Assembly: GCF_000177075.1 (NCBI RefSeq)
Contig: NZ_ADEG01000058.1
Span: forward strand, 62,001-126,000
Origin: Hoylesella buccalis ATCC 35310
GTDB lineage: Bacteria > Bacteroidota > Bacteroidia > Bacteroidales > Bacteroidaceae
Length of the DNA: 64,000 nucleotides
Reading direction: 5' to 3'
Shown here: in pieces, positions 12,562 to 22,599 of the stretch
How positions within the stretch are numbered: the first letter of the stretch is position 1
Layout of the letters: every line of letters begins with the position of its first letter
Made by a program: the position numbers and the translations under genes
The notes under the pieces: generated by a model
What the model was told of the DNA's origin: nothing
The model's input: the letters and a program-made list of their open reading frames with translations, nothing else
The model's database searches: none

Positions 12562-15183
12562 TTACAATTTGGCCAATTCGATAACTTTATCGACCGCAGC
12601 CCTGATACCATCCACATTCTTGCCGCCAGCCGATGCGAAATGAGGTTGTCCGCCACCGCCTCCCTGAATGAGTTTGGCTGCTTCACGAACCATTTGACCA
12701 GCGTTCAAGCCATGATCTTTCACCATGTCTTCGCTCAGCATAACACTCAGAAGTGGCTTCTGCTGTGCCGTAGTTCCGATGACGCAAAGCAAATGCGACG
12801 GTATAGCCTCACGAATCTTGAACACCAAGTCCTTAGCGGCGTTGCCATCGATAGGCAATACCGCCTTGATAACGGTAACGCCATTGATGTTCTCAGCGCG
12901 TCGGATGAGTTCGTCTTTGGTTCTTTGTACCGCTTGTGCTTGGAACTGTTCTATCTCCTTGCGCATGGTGTCGTGTTCGTCCATGTACTTTTCAATGACT
13001 CCTTTCAAGTCCTTGGCATTATTGAACAAGCTGCGGATGGCCTTCACCGTGTCTTCTATGGCATACATGGCTTCTTCGCACTTGCGACCGGTGATGGCTT
13101 CGAAGCGACGAACACCAGCAGCTACCGAACTTTCGGATAGGATTTTGAACAGTCCGATGCGTCCTGTACTCTTGGCGTGAATACCTCCACAGAACTCACA
13201 TGACGGTCCGAAGCGCACTACTCGCACCTTGTCGCCATATTTTTCACCAAACAATGCAATGGCTCCCATTTCTTTTGCCTCTTCTATCGGCGTGTCACGA
13301 TGTTCGTCCAAGGGGATGTCTTGACGAATGAGGTTGTTCACCAACCGCTCTACCTGTCTGATTTCCTCGTCGGTCACCTTTTGGAAATGCGAGAAATCAA
13401 AGCGCAGCGTGTCGGGCGATACATACGATCCCTTTTGCTCCACATGGTCGCCAAGCACCTGCTTGAGTGCATAATCCAGCAGGTGAGTGGCTGTATGGTT
13501 TGCCGCACAGGCGTCACGTTTGTCAGTATCCACGCAAGCCATGAAGTCAGCCTCGGGATGTTGTGGCAGTTGCTTAATGATGTGAATGCTTTGGTTGTTC
13601 TCGCGTTTGGTGTCTATCACGTCCACCGTCTCGTGTTCACTCACCAATACTCCTTGGTCGCCTACCTGTCCTCCCATTTCTCCATAGAAGGGTGTGAAGT
13701 CCAAGATGACCTCGTAAAAACTATTTTTTTTCTGGGTTACCTTGCGATACTTCAAGATGTGGCATTCGTATTCGGTATAGTCGTAGCCCACAAACTGCTG
13801 TTCGCCTTGTCTTATTTCTACCCAGTCGCTATTTTCCACTTGTGCGGCATTGCGGGCACGGTCTTTCTGTTTCTGCATTTCCGCATTGAACTGTTGCTCG
13901 TCAACGCTGAATCCGTGCTCTCTGCATATCAGTTCGGTGAGGTCGAGCGGAAAGCCGTATGTATCGAAAAGGCGGAAGGCTTGTTCGCCATCGATTTGCG
14001 TCTTGCCAGCTTTTTTCAGCTCATCCATGGCATTGTTCAACAGGTTGATACCCTTTTCGAGTGTCCGCAAGAACGAGTCTTCCTCTTCTTTCATCACCTT
14101 GCCAATCAACTCACGTTGGGCAACGAGTTCAGGATATGCTCCTCCCATTTCGTCTACGAGTACCGGGAGCAGCTTATATACAAAGGCTTCTCGCTGCCCT
14201 AAGAACGTGTAAGCATAGCGAACGGCGCGGCGGAGGATGCGGCGGATGACGTAACCCGCCTTGGCATTGCTGGGTAGTTGTCCGTCAGCGATGGAGAAGG
14301 CTACGGCTCTAAGGTGGTCAGCCACTACACGCATCGCCACATCTACATCTTCTTGCTCGCCATATTTCTTGCCCGACAGGCGTTCCATCTCATGGATGAA
14401 TGGCTGAAAGATGCCGGTGTCGTAGTTAGAATTCTTTCCTTGCAGCATTCTGACTAATCGCTCGAATCCCATTCCAGTATCGATAACGTTCATGGAGAGT
14501 GGCTCTAAAGAGCCATCGGCTTTGCGATTGAACTGCATGAATACGATGTTCCAAATCTCAATGACCTGTGGATGATCTTTGTTCACTAATTCCCGTCCGG
14601 GTAGTTGGGCTTTCTCTTCGTCCGAACGCGAGTCTACGTGTATCTCCGAACAAGGGCCGCAAGGTCCTGTATCTCCCATTTCCCAAAAGTTGTCGTGCTT
14701 ATTGCCATTGATGATATGGTCGGCTGGCAGGTGCTTGCGCCAATACTTCTCTGCCTCACTGTCGTGCGGGATGTTTTCTTCAGGTGAGCCTTCAAACACC
14801 GTCACATACAAATCTTTTGGGTCCAAGTGCAGCACGTCCACCAAATATTCCCACGCATAGTCAATGGCACCTTCCTTAAAGTAGTCGCCAAAGCTCCAGT
14901 TGCCGAGCATCTCGAACATGGTATGGTGGTAAGTGTCTCGACCCACTTCCTCAAGGTCGTTGTGCTTTCCGCTCACACGGAGGCATTTCTGCGAGTCGGC
15001 TCTACGGCGTGGTTCAGGTTGTTTGTTGCCAAGGATGATATCCTTCCATTGGTTCATGCCTGCATTGGTAAACATCAGGGTGGGGTCGTCTTTGATCACC
15101 ATGGGTGCCGAAGCCACGATGGTGTGTCCTTTCGACTCAAAGAATTTCTTGAACGATTCGCGTATCTCGTTTGCTGTCATCAT
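12562..15183 (-). CDS. alaS: Alanyl-tRNA synthetase
   Basis: Charges tRNA-Ala and clears mischarged Ser/Gly. At 873 residues it is full length. It contains the class II catalytic N-terminus ([29 protein letters not shown]), the editing domain with zinc ligands HTATH and [13 protein letters not shown], and the C-terminal DHHA1/C-Ala part ([16 protein letters not shown]). It is monocistronic: its own promoter upstream, a strong terminator downstream. Confidence 0.98.
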   Translation of the reverse strand: MMTANEIRESFKKFFESKGHTIVASAPMVIKDDPTLMFTNAGMNQWKDIILGNKQPEPRRRADSQKCLRVSGKHNDLEEVGRDTYHHTMFEMLGNWSFGDYFKEGAIDYAWEYLVDVLHLDPKDLYVTVFEGSPEENIPHDSEAEKYWRKHLPADHIINGNKHDNFWEMGDTGPCGPCSEIHVDSRSDEEKAQLPGRELVNKDHPQVIEIWNIVFMQFNRKADGSLEPLSMNVIDTGMGFERLVRMLQGKNSNYDTGIFQPFIHEMERLSGKKYGEQEDVDVAMRVVADHLRAVAFSIADGQLPSNAKAGYVIRRILRRAVRYAYTFLGQREAFVYKLLPVLVDEMGGAYPELVAQRELIGKVMKEEEDSFLRTLEKGINLLNNAMDELKKAGKTQIDGEQAFRLFDTYGFPLDLTELICREHGFSVDEQQFNAEMQKQKDRARNAAQVENSDWVEIRQGEQQFVGYDYTEYECHILKYRKVTQKKNSFYEVILDFTPFYGEMGGQVGDQGVLVSEHETVDVIDTKRENNQSIHIIKQLPQHPEADFMACVDTDKRDACAANHTATHLLDYALKQVLGDHVEQKGSYVSPDTLRFDFSHFQKVTDEEIRQVERLVNNLIRQDIPLDEHRDTPIEEAKEMGAIALFGEKYGDKVRVVRFGPSCEFCGGIHAKSTGRIGLFKILSESSVAAGVRRFEAITGRKCEEAMYAIEDTVKAIRSLFNNAKDLKGVIEKYMDEHDTMRKEIEQFQAQAVQRTKDELIRRAENINGVTVIKAVLPIDGNAAKDLVFKIREAIPSHLLCVIGTTAQQKPLLSVMLSEDMVKDHGLNAGQMVREAAKLIQGGGGGQPHFASAGGKNVDGIRAAVDKVIELAKL

Positions 15184-15255
15184 CTGTTCTTATCTTGTTT
15201 ATGGTTGTTTTTATTCTTCGTAAAGTGCTGGTGTAGCACCTGAATTAATTAGCGG

Positions 15256-15287
15256 CAAAATTATAAAAAAAAGGATAAAGCGCCAAA
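15256..15287 (-). promoter_or_regulatory. alaS promoter
   Basis: On the minus strand TTTG (15287-15284), 20 bp containing a T8 tract, TAATTTTG (15263-15256). Beyond it, the rest of the 378-bp divergent gap to the MerR-like gene shows only the MerR -7 box. Confidence 0.75.
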
Positions 15288-15515
15288 GATATCGCTTAAA
15301 TTCAGTCGGTTAGGGAAGTTTGAGAACCTCGTATAGGCAGGCCTTTCTTCTTCATTATAACCCTGTGCCGTGAGCAACCTTTACCCTCCAATCATTGGAA
15401 AGTATTTCTTGTTGATTTGAAAGACGTGGTTGAATACATGGCATGGCGAGGTGTTCTTCGAAAACTTGTTTTAAAAGAATGGCTTGGGGATATGCATCTT
15501 TTCAAAAAAAATAAG

Positions 15516-15523
15516 TATATTTG
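15516..15523 (+). promoter_or_regulatory. Putative -7 box of the MerR-like gene
   Basis: TATATTTG 38 bp upstream of the start, following an A-rich tract; no clear -33 TTTG. Confidence 0.5.
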
Positions 15524-15561
15524 CAATAGAAATCCAGCTTTTGACTTAAAAATTAACGACA

Positions 15562-15912
15562 ATGGCACTGAATCCCAATAAGAATGTGAAGCTTTACTAC
15601 TCCATTAAGGAGGTGGCTAAGCAGTTTGGTATCAATGAAAGTACATTGAGATACTGGGAAACCGAGTTCCCCCAGTTGAAGCCAAAGACTGTGAGTTCGA
15701 CCAAGGTTCGGCAGTATACAGATGCCGACATCGAGGAGATTCGCGTGATTTATAACTTGGTTAGGGTGCGCGGTTTTAAGCTGTCGGCCGCCAGAAAGAT
15801 GCTGGGTGCCAACAGAAAAGGTGCCGAAAAGAGTTCGGAAGTGCTGGAAACTTTGCTGTCTGTGCGCGATCAGTTGCAAGAATTGCGCAAACAGCTGGAT
15901 ATGATTGTGTGA
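15562..15912 (+). CDS. MerR-family helix-turn-helix regulator
   Basis: A 116-residue protein with an N-terminal MerR-type winged helix (YYSIKEVAKQFGINESTLRY, WETEFPQLKP, RQYTDADIEEIRVIYNLV) and a short C-terminal coiled coil for dimerisation. There is no ligand-binding domain and there are no Cys, so it is a minimal MerR-like protein. The family as a whole distorts promoter DNA; targets here are unknown. It is monocistronic and convergent with spoT. Confidence 0.9.
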   Translation: MALNPNKNVKLYYSIKEVAKQFGINESTLRYWETEFPQLKPKTVSSTKVRQYTDADIEEIRVIYNLVRVRGFKLSAARKMLGANRKGAEKSSEVLETLLSVRDQLQELRKQLDMIV

Positions 15913-16080
15913 GGGTTGAGTTTATAAGTTTTTGAGTTGATGAGTCTTTGAGTTGGTAAGTTTTCGATTTTTTAAGTTGATTAAGGAAACCGTATGGTTT
16001 GGTTTCTCGTTCGTTAATGCCTCACCTCAAACCCCAAAATGGCCTATTAACTCGCAAATCCAGAACTTAATAAACACTAC

Positions 16081-16116
16081 ACTTGTCAACTCGTCAACTC
16101 GTGAACTTGTAAACTA
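16081..16116. repeat. AACTYGTN 8-bp tandem repeat (spoT 3' side)
   Basis: Four consecutive 8-nt units (ACTTGTCA, ACTCGTCA, ACTCGTGA, ACTTGTAA) end 9 bp before the spoT stop. A looser version of the same word pattern on the other strand fills 15913-15985. The pattern recurs at three other gene borders in the window. Confidence 0.75.
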
Positions 16117-16124
16117 GGATAAAC

Positions 16125-18401
16125 TTACATAATTTGTTGAATCTCTTGCAAGCCTTTTACCTTTTTCAAGCTGTTGATGATGTTCTTTACTTCTTGTCGA
16201 TTATGAACGAGAACTTCAATCTTACCCATAAAAATATCTTCCTTGCTGGTCAGTGAAAGATTGTGCATGTTGACGTTCATCTCATCTGAAATGACATCCA
16301 CGACATCGTGCAACATGCCTTGACGGTCGATGCCTCTGATCTCGATGGTGGCGTTGAAAAGACGGATGTTGCGCATATCCCACTTAGCATCCAGCAGTCG
16401 ATTGCCGTAACTAGACTTCAGTTTGCTGGCCACAGGGCAGTTGCGCTTGTGTATTTCTACGTGGTTTTGGTTGTCGATGTAGCCCAGGATGTCATCGCCG
16501 GGGATGGGATGACAGCAAGTGGGGAAGAGGTAGGTATCGATGTTGCCGTCGTTGATGACGATAGCCTTCTTCCGATTGAGCGTATTGTCGACGGTGAATG
16601 GCTCGGCCTTCTTATCCTGTTCGTCTTTCTTGTCATGTCCGATGAAGGGTACATACTTGAGCCAATTGCTGGGTGAAGAGTTTTTCTTTTTCTTGTTCAG
16701 CTCGTCCAAGTCTTTTTCTGTCAAGATAACCGACTTATTACCGATACACAAGAACAGACTCTCGTGTTTCTTTAAGTTATGAAATTCGCATAACTTGTCG
16801 AGTACGGATGTGGTCATTTCCATGTCATTGCGCTCCAACCAGGCGTTGAGAAAGGCTTCGCCTTGCTTTTGTATCTCTCTGTTGTTGCGCCTGAGGATGG
16901 CCTGTATCTTTGCTTTAGCTTTGGCTGTGGTGGCAAAGTTGAGCCAAGAAGGCTGCACATGTTGCGACTTGCTGGTTAATATCTCTACCTGATCACCGCT
17001 TTGTAGCTTATGACTCAGCGGAACCAACTTATGATTGACCTTGGCTCCGATACAATGACTGCCCAGCAGGGTGTGTATCTGGAAAGCAAAGTCGAGCGCA
17101 GTGCAGCCGGCAGGCATGGTCTTGATTTCGCCTTTCGGGGTGAACACGAATATCTCGGAGGCAAAGAGGTTCAGCTTAATGGCATCGAGAAAGTCCATGG
17201 CATCGGGCTGTGGGTCGTCCAAAATCTCCTTGATGGTGCGCAACCATTCATTCAATTCGTTCTCATCTTCGGTATATTCACCTTTATCTTTGTATTTCCA
17301 GTGAGCTGCAAAGCCTTGTTCGGCCACCTCGTTCATGCGGTCACTGCGTATCTGAACTTCAATCCAACGGCCTTGTTTGCTCATCAAGGTGACGTGGAGA
17401 GCTTGGTATCCGTTGGCCTTTGGGTGGCTCAACCAGTCGCGCAGTCGGTCGGGATGCGACTTGTAGATGCGGCTGATGGCCACATATATTTTAAAGCATT
17501 CGTCAATCTCGTCGGCCCTTACCTTTGGTGTGAAGATGATTCGTACGGCCAAGATGTCGTAAATTTCGTCGAAGGTGACATGCTTCGTCTGCATCTTGTT
17601 CCATATAGAGTATGGACTTTTGACCCTTGCTTTCAGCTCATAGTCAATGCCCATGGCATCAAGGGTCTCCTTGATGGGCGCCGTGAACAGCTCGAAGAGG
17701 CGGTCACGTTGCTCCTTTGTAAAGGAAAGCTTGTTGGTAATGTTGGCGTATTCTTCGGGATGCTCGAACCGGAAGCTGAGGTTTTCCAGTTCGGTCTTAA
17801 TCTTATTCAGGCCCAATCGGTTCGCCAATGGCGCATATATATATAAGGTTTCGCCGGCTATCTTGTATTGTTTATTGGCTGGTTGCGACTGCAAAGTGCG
17901 CATGTTGTGCAGGCGGTCGCATATTTTGATAAGGATGACGCGGATGTCATCGCTCATGGTGAGCAATAGTTTCTTGAAGTTTTCCGCCTGAGCCGATGCC
18001 CTGTCGCCGAAGATGCCTCCACTAATTTTGGTGAGTCCATCGACGATTTGTGCAATCTTGGGGCCGAATATGTTCTCAATGTCCTCAACGGTATAGTCGG
18101 TATCTTCCACCACATCGTGCAGAAGTGCCGAGCAGATGCTGGTTGAGCCCAGTCCCATCTCCTCACAAGCAATCTGCGCTACGGCGATGGGGTGCATGAT
18201 GTACGGCTCGCCCGAGAGACGTCTTACGCCTTTGTGTGCTTGACGTGCGAAGTTGAAAGCCTTGGTGATGATGTCTACCTTCTTTCTGTGACGGGATGCC
18301 AAGTAGGTGTCCAGCAGATGTTGGAACGCATCTTGAATCTGCTTGTCTTCCAGTTCTTCTTTCCTTTCTTTATCTCGAATCTCTTGATTGTCCATACTCA
18401 A
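16125..18401 (-). CDS. spoT: Bifunctional (p)ppGpp synthetase/hydrolase (RelA/SpoT homologue)
   Basis: A 758-residue alarmone enzyme of the stringent response. Order of domains: HD hydrolase (~45-200) with intact LLHDVVEDTDYT (H95, D96, E99, D100); synthetase (~245-370) with RVKSPYSIWNKM and EVQIRSDRMNEVAEQG; TGS (~405-465; FVFTPKGEIKTMPAG); C-terminal ACT (~680-758). The intact HDxxED suggests it can degrade (p)ppGpp. It is last in a parA-parB-DUF5683-mltD-spoT run, 22 bp after mltD. A second RelA-type enzyme may exist outside the window. Confidence 0.95.
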   Translation of the reverse strand: MSMDNQEIRDKERKEELEDKQIQDAFQHLLDTYLASRHRKKVDIITKAFNFARQAHKGVRRLSGEPYIMHPIAVAQIACEEMGLGSTSICSALLHDVVEDTDYTVEDIENIFGPKIAQIVDGLTKISGGIFGDRASAQAENFKKLLLTMSDDIRVILIKICDRLHNMRTLQSQPANKQYKIAGETLYIYAPLANRLGLNKIKTELENLSFRFEHPEEYANITNKLSFTKEQRDRLFELFTAPIKETLDAMGIDYELKARVKSPYSIWNKMQTKHVTFDEIYDILAVRIIFTPKVRADEIDECFKIYVAISRIYKSHPDRLRDWLSHPKANGYQALHVTLMSKQGRWIEVQIRSDRMNEVAEQGFAAHWKYKDKGEYTEDENELNEWLRTIKEILDDPQPDAMDFLDAIKLNLFASEIFVFTPKGEIKTMPAGCTALDFAFQIHTLLGSHCIGAKVNHKLVPLSHKLQSGDQVEILTSKSQHVQPSWLNFATTAKAKAKIQAILRRNNREIQKQGEAFLNAWLERNDMEMTTSVLDKLCEFHNLKKHESLFLCIGNKSVILTEKDLDELNKKKKNSSPSNWLKYVPFIGHDKKDEQDKKAEPFTVDNTLNRKKAIVINDGNIDTYLFPTCCHPIPGDDILGYIDNQNHVEIHKRNCPVASKLKSSYGNRLLDAKWDMRNIRLFNATIEIRGIDRQGMLHDVVDVISDEMNVNMHNLSLTSKEDIFMGKIEVLVHNRQEVKNIINSLKKVKGLQEIQQIM

Positions 18402-18423
18402 TTCTCCCCATGATGGTTGAGCG

Positions 18424-19791
18424 TTACCTCACCCTTATTTTCTTTCCTTTCCTGATGTTGTTGCCTTTTAGGCCGTTGAGCTTTTTGAGCTTCTTAACGG
18501 TCGTATTGTTGCGAGCTGCTATTTCGGATAATGTATCTCCTCCTCTAACGGTAACTGACTTGCCTGACGAGCGTCTTCTTCGGCTGCTGCGTGACGATTT
18601 GCGGCTGCTGCGTTTACCTTTACTCCTGCTGTAGCTCTTGCGTGAGCTGGATACCGATGTTCTGCCACTCGAATAGCTGGGTACCTCTTGCGCTACTTCC
18701 ACCTCTGAACGCTTGGTCAGCAGCACGTCGGCGTTGTAAGCATATACCGAATCCTCTTGATCGATAAACGAATTGATTTTGTCAACGGGCAGACGAAGGG
18801 TGGATGGCTTGGTGTATCCGATGACGATGTCCTTGCGATATTGTGGGTTGAGTGACCGTACAAGCTCCTCATCCATATTCAACACTTGTGCGATTTGTTT
18901 GAAATGAACGTCGCGGCTGACGAGGATGGTATCAGTCTTGGCTGGCAAGTCAGTTGTCATTGGGCAGATGTTGTGCTCGCAGTAGTAGTTCATGATGTAG
19001 TTGGCTGCGATGAATGCCGGTACATATCCTCGTGTTTCGCGTGGCAAGTAAGGGTATATTTTCCAGTAATCCTTGCTGCCACCGGCACGATGGATGGCCT
19101 GTGTGAGTTTGTCTGGGCCACAGTTGTAGGCTGCGATAACCAGGTTCCAGTCGCCAAAGATTCGGTATAGGTCGCTCAAGTAGTTGGCTGCGGCGTACGA
19201 AGACTTGATGGGATCGCATCGTTCGTCAAGCAAAGAGTTGATTTCCAGACCGTAATTTTTGGCGGTAGCCAACATGAATTGCCACAGTCCCGTGGCACCT
19301 ACACGCGACACGGCCTTGGGATTGAGTCCCGATTCAATCACCGGAAGGTATTTTAGCTCGAGTGGCAAACTGTAGGTTTCCAAGGCCTGTTCGAAGATGG
19401 GCATGTAAAAGTTGGAAGCACCCAGCATGATCCCTACTGCGTTGCGCAGCTCGTTGCTGTAACGGTCGATGAACTTTTGTACCACGTTGTTGTATGGCAT
19501 CTCCATAATTGTGGGCAAACGGCGCAGGCGATCCTTGTAAACATCGGGCTCGTAAGTCTTGTTTACATTTGGTAAGTTGCAATCAGCATCGCGTTTCAGG
19601 TATGTCTTGGTGTTGTAAAGGTGAAGCAGACTGTCAATCTCAGACGTCATAGCTTCGGGTAAGTCAAATGTTTCGTTTTCACCTTTATCATTCGTCACGG
19701 TGATTTCTGTATCGTCATCGACGACCTGCGCTTGCAGCGATGATGAGAATACAACAAGCAGGGTGACTATGAATAAATAAATTTTCTTCAT
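18424..19791 (-). CDS. mltD: Membrane-bound lytic transglycosylase D-like, SLT plus LysM
   Basis: A 455-residue exported peptidoglycan lyase with signal peptide MKKIYLFIVTLLVVFSSSLQ. The SLT domain (~135-250) shows the catalytic Glu in VIESGLNPKA (E153), then GATGLWQFM and IAAYNCGP. A Ser/Arg-rich linker (~365-408) is followed by one LysM domain (GGDTLSEIAARNNTT). MltD enzymes cleave the MurNAc-GlcNAc bond. It sits between the DUF5683 protein and spoT with short gaps, indicating an operon. Confidence 0.93.
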   Translation of the reverse strand: MKKIYLFIVTLLVVFSSSLQAQVVDDDTEITVTNDKGENETFDLPEAMTSEIDSLLHLYNTKTYLKRDADCNLPNVNKTYEPDVYKDRLRRLPTIMEMPYNNVVQKFIDRYSNELRNAVGIMLGASNFYMPIFEQALETYSLPLELKYLPVIESGLNPKAVSRVGATGLWQFMLATAKNYGLEINSLLDERCDPIKSSYAAANYLSDLYRIFGDWNLVIAAYNCGPDKLTQAIHRAGGSKDYWKIYPYLPRETRGYVPAFIAANYIMNYYCEHNICPMTTDLPAKTDTILVSRDVHFKQIAQVLNMDEELVRSLNPQYRKDIVIGYTKPSTLRLPVDKINSFIDQEDSVYAYNADVLLTKRSEVEVAQEVPSYSSGRTSVSSSRKSYSRSKGKRSSRKSSRSSRRRRSSGKSVTVRGGDTLSEIAARNNTTVKKLKKLNGLKGNNIRKGKKIRVR

Positions 19792-19833
19792 GATTGGTTT
19801 CTTGTCTGTTTATTTGATTGGCTATCTTTTGTT

Positions 19834-20589
19834 TCAGAAGCTGAGGCTACAATGTATGCCCAGACCGCCTGATTTCAAGGGATTCCTGTTCATATTGGTG
19901 TTGACAACCGTGGGCTCAATGCGCAAACTTAAGTCGTCAGAGATGTCAAACTCTGACAAAGAGGCGTCAACGTAGGCGTCGATTACCGACAAAGCGTAGA
20001 CCCCGATGAGCGTGAAGAAGCTCAAGTCGCGCCAACGACGGTAGCGATCCTTGCGCTTTCTAAACAGTTCCTTGTATCTATCAATGTTCGATGCGTCGAT
20101 TTGGTTGCCTAAATGCAGAAACTGTTTGTAGCTCTGCGATTGCGGATCGTTGTCCATCAGGTCGATGTAAGCTTGCGAATAGTCGTGATACATCTGGTTG
20201 TTCCAGCGCATGGCATAGTAGCAGCCCACAAAACCACCATAGACAATGGGCAGCTTCCAGTATTTCCGGTTGTAGATTTGACCAGCTCCTGGCAGCACAA
20301 CAGCCAGCCACATGGCTCGTTTGGCATCGGGTCGCCAGGTGTTCCAGTCGCGCTTGATTTTCTTCGCGGCCTTTTCTGTCTCTGCAAAGACAAGGGTGTC
20401 TGATGGGTTGACGGCCTTTTCTGCGGGAATGGCCTTGGCGTTGTCTTCTCCGATGATGACGCGTGGGTCGGTGTCCTTGATGCTGTCGCCCACTTGAATC
20501 TGGGCCTGACACCATGCTGCACACAGCAGAATGGCGCACGTCAGGCAGATACGAAGGGACGATGATAGGTTGTCACGCATGGTTTTCAC
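19834..20589 (-). CDS. DUF5683 domain protein
   Basis: A 251-residue envelope protein with an N-terminal signal peptide ending about ...AAWCQAQ. The DUF5683 core has hydrophobic helices: MWLAVVLPGAGQIYNRKYWK, then IVYGGFVGCYYAM, and further FFTLIGVYALSVIDAYVDA. Its function is unknown. It lies 9 bp downstream of parB and 42 bp upstream of mltD, a linkage that suggests a role in envelope growth or division coupled to chromosome segregation (inference). Confidence 0.85.
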   Translation of the reverse strand: MKTMRDNLSSSLRICLTCAILLCAAWCQAQIQVGDSIKDTDPRVIIGEDNAKAIPAEKAVNPSDTLVFAETEKAAKKIKRDWNTWRPDAKRAMWLAVVLPGAGQIYNRKYWKLPIVYGGFVGCYYAMRWNNQMYHDYSQAYIDLMDNDPQSQSYKQFLHLGNQIDASNIDRYKELFRKRKDRYRRWRDLSFFTLIGVYALSVIDAYVDASLSEFDISDDLSLRIEPTVVNTNMNRNPLKSGGLGIHCSLSF

Positions 20590-20598
20590 GAAAGTAAC

Positions 20599-21507
20599 TT
20601 AGTCTTTCAGTTTGTCAAAGATGTTCATCAGACGTTCCAATTCCTGTTCATTGGCGAAAGGAATGCTGATTTTGCCTTTTCCCTTGGCGCTACATGTCAT
20701 TTGAACTTTTGTCTTCAGAAATGTTGATAAGCGCAGTCTCAGCACGTCAAACTCCTCTGGCAAGCCGCCCTTGACCGAGCTATGTTTCTCTGATTTTCGC
20801 AGTTCCCCGCCGTTTTTGAGCTGTTGAGCCAGCTCTTCTACCTTTCTAACGGGGTAACCATTCTTCTGTACTTCCTTGAACAGCTTGATTTGCATCGACG
20901 GGCTTTCTACGGCAAGTAAAGCCCGCGCGTGCCCCATGTCAATCTCTTTCTTTTGCAAAGCCATTTGTACTTGAGCCGGCAGCTTCAGCAAGCGCAGGTA
21001 ATTGGTGATGGCCGTGCGACTCTTTCCCACGTGCTTAGACACTTTCTCTTGCGTCATTCCGCTCTTTTCCATCAGCTTTTCGTAAGCCAGTGCAATTTCG
21101 ATGGCATTGAGATCTTCGCGCTGAATGTTCTCCACCAATGCCATCTCCATGACCGTTTCATCGTCTATCGTCCGAATATACGCGGGTATAGCCTCTAAAC
21201 CAACGATTTGTGAGGCGCGCCAACGACGCTCACCCGCTACGATTTGATATTTGTCGGCAGCCACTTGGCGGAGGGTGATGGGTTGAATGATGCCAATTTC
21301 TCGAATGCTTGATGCCAATTCTTCCAACGCCTCTTGGTCAAATTCGCGACGAGGCTGGTTGGGATTGGCTTCAATTTGTTCGATGGGCACCTCGTTGATG
21401 GTCGAACTGCCTTGCGTTTGTATGTTGTCTGTCGAAATGAGAGCATCGAGCCCGCGTCCTAACGCCGGAGCCTTTGTGGAATGACTATATTTTTTTCGTA
21501 CTGCCAT
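20599..21507 (-). CDS. parB: Chromosome partitioning protein ParB
   Basis: A 302-residue ParB/Spo0J protein that binds parS and spreads on DNA as a CTP-dependent clamp. It shows the N-terminal ParB domain (PNQPRREFDQEALEELA, GERRWRAS), the HTH (MTQEKVSKHVGKSRTAITNY) and a C-terminal dimerisation segment. It lies downstream of parA with a 132-bp gap that contains no gene. Confidence 0.96.
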   Translation of the reverse strand: MAVRKKYSHSTKAPALGRGLDALISTDNIQTQGSSTINEVPIEQIEANPNQPRREFDQEALEELASSIREIGIIQPITLRQVAADKYQIVAGERRWRASQIVGLEAIPAYIRTIDDETVMEMALVENIQREDLNAIEIALAYEKLMEKSGMTQEKVSKHVGKSRTAITNYLRLLKLPAQVQMALQKKEIDMGHARALLAVESPSMQIKLFKEVQKNGYPVRKVEELAQQLKNGGELRKSEKHSSVKGGLPEEFDVLRLRLSTFLKTKVQMTCSAKGKGKISIPFANEQELERLMNIFDKLKD

Positions 21508-21639
21508 GGGTCTGTTTTACTTATAGGGAAGATGGAAAATGGTGGTTTTGGTTATGAATGGAACAACAGAGAATGTGTGTTAACGCTGGATGAAGAGAGC
21601 TGTAGAGTCCTGATATTCCGCTGTCTTATTGTCTACTAC

Positions 21640-22404
21640 TCAAGCGTTCTTGCCGATGATTTCCCTGGCCAAGTTCAGGTGGTTCTTGGCCCCCGACGAG
21701 TCGGCATCGTACAGGATGACTGGCAATCCGTGACTCGGACTTTCGCTGAGCTTCACGTTTCGCTGAATCACCGTCTTGAAGACCAGCTCCTGGAAGTGCC
21801 GCTTCACCTCGTCGTATATCTGGTTGGCCAGCCTCAGACGACTGTCGTACATCGTCAAGAGAAAACCTTCGATTTCCAATTTCGGATTCAGTTTGCTCTT
21901 GATAATCTTGATGGTGTTGAGCAGTTTGCTGATACCTTCCAGGGCGAAATATTCACATTGCACGGGAATAATGACCGAGTCGGATGCCGTGAGCGCGTTT
22001 ACCGTGATCAAACCCAGTGACGGACTGCAGTCAATGAGTATGTAATCGTAGTCATCGCGGATGGGATCCAAGATGTTCTTGATTACTTTTTCTCGGTTGT
22101 CCAGGTTCAACATCTCTATCTCTGCGCCCACCAGGTCGATGTGGCTCGGTATGATGTCCAGTCCGGTAATGTCTGTGGTGTAGATGGCATCACGCACGTC
22201 AGCCTTGTTGATGATGCATTCGTATAGCGAACAATCCACCTCCTTGATGTCTACGCCCAAACCACTGGAGGCGTTGGCCTGCGGGTCGGCATCGACGATG
22301 AGTACCGATTTCTCGAGCGTAGCCAATGATGCGCCCAGATTGATGGTGGTGGTGGTCTTGCCTACACCACCTTTTTGATTCGCTAAAGCTATGATTTTTC
22401 CCAT
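21640..22404 (-). CDS. parA: Chromosome partitioning ATPase ParA/Soj
   Basis: A 254-residue deviant Walker A ATPase that drives ParB-parS complexes apart. The P-loop KGGVGKTTTT lies immediately after the start (MGKIIALANQ). A longer reading from 22530 exists, but its extra 42 residues run across the promoter and do not resemble ParA, so I start at 22404. Further motifs: IVDADPQANAS and ILIDCSPSLGLIT. First gene of the partition block, divergent from surE. Confidence 0.96.
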   Translation of the reverse strand: MGKIIALANQKGGVGKTTTTINLGASLATLEKSVLIVDADPQANASSGLGVDIKEVDCSLYECIINKADVRDAIYTTDITGLDIIPSHIDLVGAEIEMLNLDNREKVIKNILDPIRDDYDYILIDCSPSLGLITVNALTASDSVIIPVQCEYFALEGISKLLNTIKIIKSKLNPKLEIEGFLLTMYDSRLRLANQIYDEVKRHFQELVFKTVIQRNVKLSESPSHGLPVILYDADSSGAKNHLNLAREIIGKNA

Positions 22405-22437
22405 TTTCAGTATCCTTCTAAAGACATTAAATTGTTG

Positions 22438-22445
22438 CAAAGTTA
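22438..22445 (-). promoter_or_regulatory. Putative -7 box of the parA operon
   Basis: TAACTTTG on the minus strand 34 bp upstream of the chosen parA start; TTTG occurs upstream but at a short (14-bp) spacing. Confidence 0.5.
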
Positions 22446-22486
22446 CATATTTTGTATGACAAAGTACCCATTTAAACTTTTTTTCG

Positions 22487-22494
22487 TACTTTTG
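22487..22494 (+). promoter_or_regulatory. Putative -7 box of surE-lpxB
   Basis: TACTTTTG preceded by a T-rich tract, 105 bp upstream of surE; no clear -33 TTTG. It faces away from the parA -7 box about 40 bp away. Confidence 0.5.
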
Positions 22495-22599
22495 CATGAG
22501 AATTAATAGGAATATTACCAGCCGAATCAAGCAAATTTACTTTCTCACTTCAGAAAGTTTTCCTTGAGCTTTTCGGCTTGATTAAAAGCGATAAAAGAC

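Noticed and set aside
13300-14202. 300-codon ORF antisense to alaS
   Set aside because: alaS is certain on the other strand; the antisense reading has no domain.
17010-17846. 278-codon ORF antisense to spoT
   Set aside because: It overlaps the conserved synthetase and TGS domains of spoT.
22405-22530. N-terminal extension of ParA by 42 residues
   Set aside because: It would translate the parA promoter; the P-loop normally lies at the very N-terminus as in the shorter form.
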